Below are positions 54,922-64,000 of a stretch of 64,000 nucleotides of DNA, in pieces (within the stretch, counting starts at the first letter, position 1; every line of letters begins with the position of its first letter). The translations under genes were made by a program, and so were the position numbers. The DNA lies in contig AP026124.1 of the NCBI GenBank assembly GCA_030295235.1, positions 310,001 to 374,000 of the forward strand, given 5' to 3'. This DNA is from Fistulifera solaris (lineage: Eukaryota > Bacillariophyta > Bacillariophyceae > Naviculales > Stauroneidaceae). The notes under the pieces were generated by a model. That model was not told the DNA's origin. It searched no databases and saw nothing but the letters and a program-made list of their open reading frames with translations.

Positions 54922-55795
54922 CTAAAATGGGATTATCGAATCCAAACCAGGCCATGTTGGAATATCTTTTTCCTCTTCTTCATCGACAGATAGATCACCG
55001 TCTTCATCTTCAGGGTCACTCGCGTTACCGTCTTTCTCTTGATGATTTTTCTTCTTATTGTTGTTGGCTCCCGTCTTATTCTTTTTCAGAGCCCGAGCAT
55101 GCTGCTGTTGTCCTTCAGCTTGCACCATTTCCATCACCACCCGATCCACCAATACCGGCTCCAGTGACTGTTTGAATGCTTGCTGTTCCACAATTCGTCC
55201 GTACGTGTAAGTGTCGTGACAGAGAGGAAAGATAAAGGATTGCGTCGTCAAAGCCGCGGGTGCTTGAACGTACGCCATTCGAGTTCGGTCGTGAAAGAAA
55301 TCCACGCCCGCGAGACCCACCCACGTATCCGCGTCTTCGGGCGGTGATGATGATGATGATGATTCGTTTCGCACCGTTTCGTCTCCAATTTTGGGTTCCG
55401 GTAAAGGTTCGTCCCAGTATTGAATCGTGGAACGACGTTTTCGTTTGTGAGTTGTTTGATTATCGAGACTGTTGTAAAGATGACGGGGAAATACGGGCTC
55501 GGGAGGTGATGGCAGTGGTGGTTGCAGTGATTTTTGCAACGACCTCGGAGGCAAAGAAGGGTCCTTGGAGTTGTTGTCACGAGACATTTGGTGTGCGTCA
55601 ATGGCAGCTTGGACCAATTGCTCCATGTAATGTGTCGTTAGCGCTGCCAGCAATGCAGCCGTATCCGGATTGACCTCGTTGGGCACAACATCTCCCGCTC
55701 CATGCATCAACAAAGGCATGTTTTGCACTAATTTTGCGACGGTTGATTGAAACGCCTGGTTTATTTTTTTCTTTCGGTGTTGCTTTTCCTGACAT
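54922..55795 (-). CDS. Histone-fold-like nuclear protein candidate (one frame break)
   Basis: The start at 55795 (MSGKATPKEK) and the body lie in different frames. Removing one base from the T7 run at 55764-55770 joins MSGKATPKEKINQAF to QSTVAKLVQNMPLLMHGAGDV and gives 290 residues. The N-terminal 90 residues resemble a histone fold or TAF-type helix pair (NPDTAALLAALTTHYMEQLVQAAIDAHQM). The middle has RRSTIQYWDEPLPEPKI; the rest is a Ser-rich stretch, another conserved-looking block (VGLAGVDFFHDRTRMAYVQAP) and an acidic tail (DPEDEDGDLSVDEEEEKD) after a Lys/Asn-rich run. A role in a transcription complex is a guess from the fold only. Confidence 0.55.
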
Positions 55796-55954
55796 GATGA
55801 TGATTAGTGGGTGACGAAGGAATAGGTTCGAAAACAAGCAAGGTGCAAGGTTTCTTGTTTCAAGTTGATGCTTCTAAAGTACTCTGAAGTATCGCCTTCA
55901 CAACACAAATACTCCGTAGAAAATAGATGAATGAAATCATCAGTCAGGAAACGG

Positions 55955-56019
55955 CGTTAAAATTCTACCTCGTCGTGGACGCTACGTAGAATCTTGTACT
56001 GGGAGGCAGAATTTTAACG
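55955..56019. repeat. Short inverted-repeat element
   Basis: A 12-bp perfect inverted repeat: CGTTAAAATTCT at 55955-55966 and AGAATTTTAACG at 56008-56019, with 41 bases between. A related copy at 27751-27813 shares the left arm and interior but not the right arm. Suggests a miniature dispersed element. Confidence 0.7.
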
Positions 56020-56205
56020 TCCTTCCCAGCGTTATCGTCTGGTCGGCGGTACGTAACCTTACCGTACCTTAAAGAGTAGATCGATAAGTTTCCTACGGCG
56101 ACTACGTGACAACTGCGTAGACTTTCCAAGCATTTGCAAAGTCTGCATTTTGTCTTTTTTCTCCGTCCAAAATGCGTCGATTAGTGTCTGATGTAGCTTG
56201 ATATC

Positions 56206-56232
<27 letters not shown>
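56206..56232. repeat. Poly-T tract, 27 bases
   Basis: An uninterrupted run of 27 T. It may be the poly-A tail of a minus-strand retrocopy, but no gene fragment is evident to its left; it may also be a plain microsatellite. Confidence 0.85.
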
Positions 56233-56238
<6 letters not shown>

Positions 56239-56708
56239 ATATATTTTATTCCTAATTTTTTAATCGTCAGAATCTAATCTTGACATTCGACTGAATTTTG
56301 ATAACTGAGAAATGCATAATGACATTGGTATTAGATGTATTTATTATGTTATGTTAATGTTTGCGGGTCACCATGACGCATGACCCACAGAAGTCACGAT
56401 GGCGACGTCACTCAAGTGGAGTACCCAAGCTACGCACACGATACTGTACCAGGTACAGTAGAAACTTACGTTCTCGTCGTTCCGGCAAATTGAAGATACG
56501 GAAGGAGAAAAAAAAAAAGATGGGCGGTCGTCGTCTACTTTTTTTCGTCGTCGACTTTCGATTGATGCGAGACTGTACACAAGAATTCATTAATATTATC
56601 CAGGAGAGAGAGAGGGAGAGAGAACACTCAACCCAAACTCATCTACACACTATTCATTTACTCATCCCTACGCATAATAATTTATTATAGAAGAATATCA
56701 TTATCATC

Positions 56709-58197
56709 ATGGTGCCGCGGCCAAAGATGCTCGCGGAACACCACGGGGGTCGGCCAGCAAACGGCATGATCATGACCCGTCCTCCGATGATTCCGAGGAA
56801 GAAGTAGAACTTTACACCAAGCTCGGAAATCATTTTCAGTATCACAGCAGCAGTATGATTGTAGAACGAAGGAACTTTTCATTTCGTCGGAAAGTCGTGC
56901 ACTTGTTATCACGTCTTCGATCAATAGAGCGCTTATCGCCTCCGACGACATTGCTGTTACTGGTACTCATCGACACGTTTGCTGTGTCTCTGGTGGTTCC
57001 TTTACTCTTTCAATATTACAAATCTGCCGGAGTCAACAACGCTGGGCAAAGAGAACTGTTATCGTCTCTTTTTCGACTTCTCAAATAGTCGGTGGTCTTC
57101 TCATGGGATTCATCACAGACGCCAAATGGGTCCGTCGGAAGAGTCTCTTGTTTATTTCCTTTATTGGCTCGGCTCTCTCGTATGCGCTCATTGCATACGG
57201 AGGCTTTACAGCGCTCGTTTGTAGCCGAGTCTTGGTTGGATTGGTCAAACAGACCATGACGGTCACGACAGCCATGTTGACGAGCTGTACTTCACGAACG
57301 ACACGAGCTCACTACATGGGACGGTTGTCAGCAGCATCGACGGTGGCGTGGATTGTCGGCCCGTCAGTCGGAGCCATGCTGTATCGTTATGTTGATCCGA
57401 GAGCACCGGCCTGGTTGGCGTGTGTTTTGTTTGTAGGGAATATTCTACTAGCGGCCAAGTCGTTACCGACCCAGGAAGAAAGCCATTTTCTTCAAGACGT
57501 TGGTACTGGAAGTCCAAGTCAAGGACAACGCATCACGATGCTACAAAAACTCAAGTCGTGTTTCACCTCGCAAAATCTCGGTTCCGTCGTATTGGCGCGA
57601 TTGATATTTACCTGGGTGGCCAAAGCGACCAATTACTCGCAATTGGGAAATTTCTATGAAGACATGTATGGCCTGGAACCACACCAACGGGGTTACATTT
57701 CCTCGTATCAGCAATTCTTACAATTCTTGGTACAATCTACATTGGTGACCACCATCATGAGATGGAGTGGCGGGGAACGACAGACTATCTGTTTCTTCAC
57801 TGCTTTGTTGGCATTCACTTTCCTCTTGGAAAGTTTTCAGAGTTTGCCACTCTTTCTCACCGTCCTTTGCCCGGTCATGTCACTATGTTTCGGGATGACG
57901 CAGTTGTCACTGCAGTCGCTATTGACGCATGTAGTGCCATTGCACTCCATGTTTTCCGTTCTCGCCGCTCTGGATGTGTTGCAGAATGCCGTTTCCGTCT
58001 CCGTCCCGTTTTATCGAACGTTTCTATTTCGTGTATTGATCAGCGCAAAGAGTGATGATGCCAACATGAGTAGCATGGCCGATGATCCAGACCCAATTTC
58101 CTGGATCAGGTTGAGTGTATGTCATTGGTGTGTGGCCGCTGTGGTAATTGCCGGCCTGTTACTGCCAAACTGCTTACGGAAAAGGATGAAGCCATAA
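56709..58197 (+). CDS. Major facilitator superfamily transporter, SLC22A18/tetracycline-resistance-like (two frame breaks)
   Basis: From the ATG at 56709 the frame is lost at the G5 run 56745-56749; one more G leads into DHDPSSDDSEEEVELYTKLG and MIVERRNFSFRR. The second break is at the T5 run 57069-57073, where one more T joins LLSSLF to STSQIVGGLLMGFITDAKW. The corrected length is 497 codons including stop. About twelve membrane helices are visible (TTLLLLVLIDTFAVSLVVPLL; SLLFISFIGSALSYALIAYG; FLTVLCPVMSLCFGMTQLSL; CVAAVVIAGLLLPN). The MFS signature DAKWVRRKSLLF between helices 2 and 3 and GRLSAASTVAWIVGPSVGA are present. Substrate not deducible; drug/organic-cation or amine exporter relatives share this shape. 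Confidence 0.8.
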
Positions 58198-58435
58198 AGA
58201 AGCTGCAATAACATTTTTGGTCGGAGGCGCACGAACGAACGAACGAATAACAATGATGTTAATAATAATATTAGAACAGCCAGCATAGACTAAGTGAGAT
58301 CTCTTCTGATATTTTAGTTGTGTAAAAAAAGGCTAATGGTCGACCGAAGACGTTTTTGCTGAGAGCAATCACACACGGAATCATTGCGCGTCCCTGGCCC
58401 TACATGAATTTTTGTTTTCTAAGCAATAGGACGCG

Positions 58436-59170
58436 CTACACCAGAGTGACAACCGGCTTGCCATCCCGCATGATGAAATTGTAACCCTTCATAGTGCGCA
58501 ATCCCACATTTTCACTCAACACAATGCGTCCCTGTGCTTCTCTCGTGTATCCACTTTGCAGCGGAAGGACATCGACGATATAATCCGCCAACTCCACCAA
58601 GGTCGTTTCCCACACCGGCTTCGGTGAAGGATGCTCCATGACCCCGCCGGCACCGATCCACGTCGTTGGTTCATCTTTGTCCCTTTCGGACGTCTCTTGC
58701 GAACAGCGAATCATCAATTTAAAACGTTCGGCTTGCAAGGAAAGTATAAGTGCATAAATCAAACGTGGACCCAGCAAGGTTGACAGTACAGATACATCAT
58801 CCAAAAATAATCCATGGTTGATCGCTCGGAGTCGGATGTCGTCGTTGTTGTTGTTGTTGCTGTTGCTGTTGCTGCTGCAGCTGCTGAGCGACCCATTCTT
58901 TTATTTGTCGGAAAAGTAGTTTGGTAAATGTTTCCGCGTCGAAGGCTTGCTCGAGTGACTCGGCGATTTCCGCTGGAATGCACCGAAAGCTGCTGGTTAA
59001 TTTATGACCCACAGGGGGAGGACCCCCGACAGCCACAACACCGAACTCTGTTGAGAAATCCACGACTGTAAAATGAACCTCCCTTCTTGTTCGACCGAGT
59101 CTGTCACAAGAATGGTGGATGCTGCTGACGGGAAAATGTCCTCCAGAGGCGTTGTGGCTGATCCTAGCAT
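58436..59170 (-). CDS. ELP6: Elongator complex protein 6-like (two frame breaks)
   Basis: The best start is 59170 (MLGSATTPLEDIF), opening with ILVTDSVEQEGRFILQSWISQ, then VLWLSG, GPPPVGHKLTSSF, a polyglutamine stretch, IILDDVSVLSTL, then RAEG/HGQL-like LPLQSGYTREAQGRIVLSE. This order matches ELP6, a RecA-like fold lacking catalytic ATPase motifs, which with ELP4 and ELP5 forms the Elongator accessory ring needed for tRNA wobble-uridine modification. Frames break at 59023-59027 (five C on plus; one short) and 58803-58807 (five A on plus; one too many). Together they cancel and give 244 residues. The long glutamine run near the middle (58839-58886 in plus coordinates) is absent from animal and yeast ELP6. 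Identity rests on pattern recognition. Confidence 0.6.
58839..58886. repeat. CAG/CAA (polyglutamine) tract in the ELP6-like gene
   Basis: GTTGTTG... on plus, CAACAACAG... on minus; about 12 Gln with one Leu. Mixed CAA and CAG codons. It lies in frame. Confidence 0.8.
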
Positions 59171-59620
59171 TCTGAACGTAAAGGTGGATGAGAGAAGAAC
59201 ACAGATTGAGTTCGGGAAATGATGTGTGGATTTAAATTAGGGTAAAGGAGAGGAGCGAATGAATGATTATTGATGAACCGTTGCCACTCGATGCTCGATA
59301 CGATTATTTTAAGAAAATGTGGGGTCTTCACGTCCCAGAAAATCTGGGAGTTTGGTGTTCTCACGTCCGCAGGAAATCTGGGTGAGTGGTATTTTGACGT
59401 CCCCAGAAAATCTGGGAGTGTGGTGTACTCACCTACGCGCTCCTCCCTGTACAACTAGTGTGCCGAAAAGACCGCGTTTATTATTACTTACTCAGTATTT
59501 TTTTCTTTTTCCTTCCCTGCTGTGATTCTCTATTCATAAAGAGAGGCTACTATTTTTTAAACTTGACTTGGTAACCATAATTTGCTTTCAGTAAAACAAA
59601 ACTTCTTACAGAATAAAGCC
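59171..59620. other. Divergent spacer with hairpin-bearing tandem repeat
   Basis: About 450 bases between ELP6-like and eIF4E genes, containing three copies of a 34-35 bp repeat (59325-59427) and T-rich stretches near 59495-59520. Confidence 0.5.
59325..59427. repeat. Three-copy 34-35 bp tandem repeat, hairpin in each unit
   Basis: Units start at 59325, 59359 and 59393. Copies 1 and 3 contain the perfect inverted repeat CCCAGAAAATCTGGG (arms CCCAGA and TCTGGG, loop AAA); copy 2 has a decayed form (cgcaggaaatctggg). The units share the words TCACGTCC/GACGTCC and GTGGTG/GAGTGGTA. Confidence 0.75.
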
Positions 59621-60250
59621 ATGACGCACGACAACCAGGATAATGATGATTTTGAGCACAACAAGAGTTCTCTTTCCAAAGGTATCCCTAGCGATGTGAA
59701 TTTACATCGGACGTGGTCGATCTGGTACGACAATCCGAAAACGGTCGTCGGCGGCGACTGGAAGGACTGCTTGCACAAATTAGGAACCTTCAAGACTGTG
59801 GGAGAATTCTGGAGCATCTACAATAACATAAAACCGCCATCGCAAGTGCCGTTGCAGTCCAACTATTCAGTCTTTGTTGAAAACGTCGAGCCGACCTGGG
59901 AAGACCCCGCCAATATCAATGGAGGTAAATTCATTTTAACTATCAACAAGAAAGAATCCAGAGAAGGGAAAACCGAAAAGTATTGGTTATTTACACTCAT
60001 GGCCATGTTGGGAGAAACTTTAGATGCTTCGGGGTCCGAAATTGTCGGAGCCGTCGTTTCAATACGCAAATCCGAATCCAGAGTATCCTTGTGGCTCAAA
60101 GGTACCAATCAGGACACGTGCGAACGTGTGGGTGAAAAGTGGAAGAAAACATTGGAAATGGATAGTGCCACGACGATCAAATTTCAGGCGCATAAAGTTG
60201 CCAAGGCGAGTGGGAGATCGTTTCGCAATGAAGTGCTATTTCAAGTGTAA
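59621..60250 (+). CDS. Translation initiation factor eIF4E family
   Basis: Single exon; the ATG at 59621 (MTHDNQDNDDFEH) is preferred over the upstream open frame. 209 residues. Cap-binding fold marks: HRTWSIWYDNP (near residue 33), KTVGEFWSIYNNIKPP (near 68), YSVFVENVEPTWEDPANINGGKF (near 90), and VSLWLKGTNQ where Trp contacts the cap methyl group. Aromatic residues that sandwich the m7G base are present (W in EFWSIY and in PTWEDP). The C-terminal helix ends in KASGRSFRNEVLFQV. It should bind the mRNA 5' cap in the cytosol. A plant-like eIF4E or a divergent isoform cannot be separated here. Gene intact and compact. Confidence 0.88.
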   Translation: MTHDNQDNDDFEHNKSSLSKGIPSDVNLHRTWSIWYDNPKTVVGGDWKDCLHKLGTFKTVGEFWSIYNNIKPPSQVPLQSNYSVFVENVEPTWEDPANINGGKFILTINKKESREGKTEKYWLFTLMAMLGETLDASGSEIVGAVVSIRKSESRVSLWLKGTNQDTCERVGEKWKKTLEMDSATTIKFQAHKVAKASGRSFRNEVLFQV

Positions 60251-60406
60251 AAGGGTAAGGAAAGAGGCAACATCAGGTCATCATTCCATAGTCATATGTG
60301 CTATTTCGTCGCGCCATCGATCGACATGGTAATAAAAGGGCAACCCGAAGAGTACTTCATGATAATTATCTGTAAACATGATTTTTCTTCTTGTACATTC
60401 TCTCTT

Positions 60407-61369
60407 TTACGGATGGCGTTCTATCGCGAGCTGACGTGCAAGTTCCATTTGCTGTCGTATGACACGACACTGATCTCGTCGGTATACTTGCATAGCACCC
60501 GGCTCCCACGTGTCCAGTCGACTAATCCGAGACTGATGCGAAGGATGTGTCGACAAAAACTCGGGTGGATTGCCTTTCCCGTGTCCAGTATCATTTTGCA
60601 TGGCTTGAAACACTCGTTTCGCGGCGCGAGGATCGTAGCAAGCACGTGCCGCTAGGTCGAGACCTATTTGGTCGGCTTCCGATTCTTGTGTCCGTGAGTG
60701 TGGCAAATCACGAAGTATCGTCGATGTGGGCATCAAAATGGCAAACAAAATTCCCGAAGGGTCAAGCAAGAGTGCCAATCGCGACAACAGGGACATGACG
60801 ACAGAACTGGAAATGCGCTCTCCCGCATGCCTAGCCAGAGTATGAGCGACTTCATGACCCAATACAGCCGCCAGATCATCTTCACTACGAACGTATTTGA
60901 ATAGTCCGGTCATGACAAACACGTGGTTACCCGGTAGTACAAATGCATTGGCAGTATCGGAGCGGACGATCGTGTAGGTAAATGGCTTGAAACTGTCTTG
61001 TAATTTGTATTCGCGAGAAAACTCTTGTGCCGCCCGGGCAATACGGGCTCCCACCCGATGCACGGTGATGGAGGCACGATGATTTGGAGGCAGTATATCT
61101 CTTTGAAAATGCTGGAGTAGTTTCCGGTGTTCCTCGTCACCCATTTCGTTTTCCCAAACGGCTGATGTCGCAATCCATCGGGATCGTTGGGTCAACGGCA
61201 CGGTATCCAGGAAGGAATAGTAGCAGTAGCTTCCTGCGAGGACAGTACTGGCAGCCGTGACCCAAATGTAGGGGGGCAACTGCTGCTTATTGTTATTCTT
61301 GTTTGTGTAGTAATACTGTGACGAAAGGTTGCGTCGAAGAATGCGAAAAGCGAACGGTCTGGAGAACAT
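60407..61369 (-). CDS. OMA1: OMA1-like mitochondrial M48 metallopeptidase
   Basis: Single exon, 320 residues. The leader (MFSRPFAFRILRRNLSSQYYY) is a mitochondrial pre-sequence, followed by a membrane helix (YIWVTAASTVLAGSYCYYSF). The catalytic zinc motif is HEVAHTLARH near residue 165, with the third ligand in ESEADQIGLDLAARA. OMA1 is an inner-membrane protease that cleaves stress targets such as OPA1; here it would process mitochondrial membrane proteins under stress. Convergent with eIF4E (gap about 160 bases). Gene intact. Assignment secure at family level. Confidence 0.87.
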   Translation of the reverse strand: MFSRPFAFRILRRNLSSQYYYTNKNNNKQQLPPYIWVTAASTVLAGSYCYYSFLDTVPLTQRSRWIATSAVWENEMGDEEHRKLLQHFQRDILPPNHRASITVHRVGARIARAAQEFSREYKLQDSFKPFTYTIVRSDTANAFVLPGNHVFVMTGLFKYVRSEDDLAAVLGHEVAHTLARHAGERISSSVVMSLLSRLALLLDPSGILFAILMPTSTILRDLPHSRTQESEADQIGLDLAARACYDPRAAKRVFQAMQNDTGHGKGNPPEFLSTHPSHQSRISRLDTWEPGAMQVYRRDQCRVIRQQMELARQLAIERHP

Positions 61370-62100
61370 CTTGTTCTATGATCTGTTTTGTCGTTCGCGA
61401 AAGAATGGGTATGGCTTCTGTACTACCGATCCCTATTTTTCAGACTCTCTCTATGATTTGCCGAGCAGGTGACTACGAAGTTGTCTCGATGAGGTTCTGC
61501 GTCTTCCGTTCTATTGAAACGTGGGTTACCACTTGTGAATTGATTATTTTTTTCGTTGTTATCAGAAGGGAAGAAAGATGACGATGGATGCTACATGGAA
61601 TGAATAAAAGGGACGCAAGAAATGGGACGTGATTGAAATAATCATGTCCCTCCACCCCACCTCCAATAACCGTGCGTGACCCGTGACTATAATGATGAGT
61701 GCCGGTACGAAGAATAAATGAACGGGCAAAATCCCTTCAAAAGTACCAGGGTACTTTTGCAGGCAGAGAAATACTGCGACTGCTTGATGATGATTGGTGA
61801 TTGAGTGTCGATCAAGCAAGAGAATTCTGTGTGTGCTAAGCACACAGGGATGATACGATGATGTTGATGCGGGTACAAATTAAATACGGAGTAGAAGAGA
61901 ATCAGCTCTTTATCTAGCCCCTTTCAGTCGATTCAATTGCTTGTTTAAGTTACTACAGAAGGAATTTTAGCAGTAATGACGTTGTGGTTCCTTAGCGGCA
62001 AAAGCGATTATCAAAATCGAGCTAATCCTCCGCTGAAGGATATTGTCAAGTTGCTGTACCCGAACAAATCTGCATCGCAGCCGCAAAGAGTGACAATCGC
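61370..62100. promoter_or_regulatory. Intergenic region upstream of the BEACH gene
   Basis: About 730 bases. Contains an inverted repeat (aagtaccagggtacttttgc near 61740) and short ORFs. The beginning of the BEACH gene probably lies at its right end, but the exact start is not clear. Confidence 0.35.
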
Positions 62101-64000
62101 ACTCGCTTTTCACAATTATTACTGGAACACGGAGAAAAGTCTCTACAGGATTGGGCGGTAGTCGCCAAGTCCTCCCCAGTGTCGCTGTCGTCATTACAAT
62201 CTCCTTCCTCCGGTCCCACTCATTCGATACACTGGGCACAATCTACAACAAACGATGCACCGAAAAAGCAGTCGTCTCGTCGCAAAAAACAACAGGATAC
62301 ATCCAAAGATGCTAGTCCTACCGCTCATATGAATGCGTTGCCCGGTCGTTTGCATTTGTGTTCGAGATCACTGGTCTTTGAACCAAATTCGACTGCTTAC
62401 CCCATCGTTCGATGTCCCTTCAATAAACTACAAGAAGAACCGGCAGGTCGTGACAAAGTAGTAGAATGGATTGCGAAAAAGCATATTGCCATTCATTCGG
62501 TCATTGCTCCGTTTCAAACCGTCAATCATGCGGTGCATTTCCGCATCGAATTTTTGCACTCGTCGGTCGACACATTGTTGCAACACACGGGAGAATTGTA
62601 CGAAATATGCCAGAAACAAAGTCATCATCAACTAGCCCAATTGGAAGCAACGTCGCTTAAAGTACCACCGGTGATGGATCCTACCATGCTCCGCGTGAGA
62701 GAACAGTTGGTCACCAGTCCGGTGCCGTGTCAGTGGATGACCCCCTTGCAAAGCACGGATGGTGTTCTTCTTGTGACCAACGAACGATTCACTTTCCAGA
62801 GTTCCTTTGGTACTTCCTCATTTTGGTATCTCGATCAAGTCGCTGCTACAGCCAGGCGTTATTGTGGACTCCGTGATTGCGCGCTCGAAGTCTACTGGCA
62901 GAACGGCACATCAACATTGTTGGCGTTAGAGCGACGACACGAACGAGAACAAGTTTTGCGACATTTACATCAAGTGCCTTGCGTCACCAATCGAGAATTT
63001 GTATTTCAAGTATTGAAAGCGTGGCAGACGAAAGAAATTAGCAATTTTGAGTATTTGCTGGCGTTGAATTCGGCCGCGGGGAGGACGTTTCATGATTTGT
63101 CACGGTATCCTGTATTTCCGTGGGTCCTTCGTGACTTTACCAGCAGCAAATTAGACTTGACGAATCCCTCTGCTTATCGTGATATGACAAAGCCTATTGG
63201 TGCGTTGAACGAAGAACGACTCGAGTATTTTCGCAATCGCATGTTGGGAATGCACGACATGGGTGAAGACTTTCTATATGGGACTCATTATTCCGCTCCT
63301 GGATATGTGTTGTATTATCTGGTGCGGAGCATGCCCGAACACATGCTGTGCTTGCAGAATGGGAAATTTGACGCGCCGGATCGAATGTTTCATAGCATTG
63401 AGCAGTGTTATCAATGTGTACTAACGAACCACGCGGATGTCAAGGAGCTGATCCCTGAGTTTTATAGTCAAGACTTTGACTTTTTGATAAATGCACGAGG
63501 CCTACAACTGGGGGCTACGCAGAATGGTGATCATGTGAATGATGTGCAACTACCAACTTGGGCGCGGTCTGCTCGAGATTTCTTACGAAAACATCGCGAA
63601 GCCCTCGAGTCCGACATTTGCACAAAAATGCTACCGAAATGGATAGACCTGATCTTTGGGTACAAATCTAGAGGAGACGCGGCAAAGGAAGCTTCAAACC
63701 TATTTCATCATACTGCGTACCTTGGCCCACACGATCTGGCTGCAATGCAGTCGGCGAAAGACCGTTTCAAGCGGAGCTGCAGGCAACAGAGTTTGGCATT
63801 GTCCCGGATATGCTATTCATCGGCCCTCATCCAGCCCAAATTGACAAGTTTTCAGAAGAATGTGTCTCGCAAGATATTGGTCGCACTACGAGTCGAGAAG
63901 ACTCAAGTAGAGAGGCTTGGGAGCTCTTAGACCCTCCATCAAGTCACGATGATAGACATGCTGATGCGGTTCCTGATTTAGTTGTCGAATCACCAGAACA
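62101..64000 (+). CDS. BEACH-domain protein, FAN/NSMAF-like, 3' end missing (one frame break)
   Basis: The gene runs past the right edge. Homologous sequence starts around 62107 with RFSQLLLEHGEKSLQDWAVV, just upstream of an ORF start at 62179, so the true start lies upstream or in a short first exon. A pleckstrin-like/GRAM region follows (PGRLHLCSRSLVFEPNSTAYPI, VLLVTNERFTFQSSFGTSS), then the BEACH domain (NFEYLLALNSAAGRTFHDLSRYPVFPW, NPSAYRDMTKPIGALN, FLYGTHYSAPGYVLYYLVR, ELIPEFY, TWARSARDFLRKHREALES). BEACH proteins act in membrane traffic and signalling. Near 63765-63767 the frame breaks in a T3 run: one more T restores FQAELQATEFGIVPDMLFIGPHP, and the frame stays open to 64000. Identification secure; start uncertain. 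Confidence 0.8.

Larger units (their letters stand above)
55796..56708. other. Intergenic region with inverted repeat and poly-T
   Basis: About 910 bases. Contains the 12-bp inverted-repeat element (55955-56019), a 27-T run (56206-56232), a TACCAGGTACAG word near 56447 and a GAGAGAGAGGGAGAGAG stretch near 56605. No gene is supported. Confidence 0.5.

Noticed and set aside
56206-56232. Poly-T as the tail of a processed retrocopy
   Set aside because: No gene-like sequence precedes it on the minus-strand sense, so a simple microsatellite is as likely.
1-64000. CRISPR arrays, bacterial operons or phage genes
   Set aside because: No regularly spaced repeats of that kind; the genes have introns and are of eukaryotic type.

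Overview
The window is nuclear DNA of a photosynthetic stramenopile, most likely a pennate diatom. Evidence seen: densely packed genes on both strands; mostly 60-90 nt GT-AG introns; eukaryote-only families (Elongator subunit 6, UTP12/WDR3, eIF4E, TM9SF, copine, BEACH, heat-shock factor); a tocopherol cyclase; and many N-termini with a short signal peptide ending in an ASAFAP-like cleavage context (for example VNAF-VVP, AHAF-VVP, AWG-FSV, ATDAF-Q, SVSGF-V), the bipartite pre-sequence of proteins imported into a secondary plastid. The species cannot be named from the sequence alone.

Layout. 1-11 kb: 3' end of a copine, UTP12/WDR3 (minus), an acidic plastid-type protein, a disordered protein, the PP2A activator PTPA, and a dimethylglycine/sarcosine dehydrogenase-like flavoprotein (minus). 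11-15.8 kb: a small Tudor-like protein, a low-complexity spacer, a secreted protein with three cysteine-rich repeats, and a decayed fragment of the dehydrogenase gene. 15.8-32 kb: a type II topoisomerase with an organelle-type pre-sequence, an M43 metalloprotease, an NTF2-like protein, a SAM plus glycine-zipper protein, a transglutaminase-fold protein, a disordered protein, a GFO/IDH/MocA oxidoreductase and a plastid DEAD-box helicase. 32-47 kb: a HEAT-like unknown, an aspartyl beta-hydroxylase-like protein, a heat-shock factor with an 849-nt intron, a protein kinase, a plastid SOUL haem protein, a RuvX/YqgF nuclease, a trypsin-fold protein with Cys in place of the catalytic Ser, and a short-chain dehydrogenase. 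47-50 kb: a tiny non-autonomous LTR retroelement (TRIM type), then a DUF4079-type plastid membrane gene with a decayed tandem copy upstream. 50-64 kb: TM9SF, tocopherol cyclase, a histone-fold-like protein, an MFS transporter, ELP6, eIF4E, OMA1, and a BEACH (FAN/NSMAF-like) gene running off the end.

The strongest window-wide signal is technical or evolutionary. At least 13 otherwise well-conserved genes have frames that break and are restored by single-base changes, mostly in 5-nt homopolymers. After those changes and intron removal every gene length is a multiple of three. This looks like unpolished homopolymer length errors, not a pseudogene graveyard; any automatic annotation of this window would split these genes. 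Apart from sharing plastid or mitochondrial destinations, the genes form no obvious common pathway.
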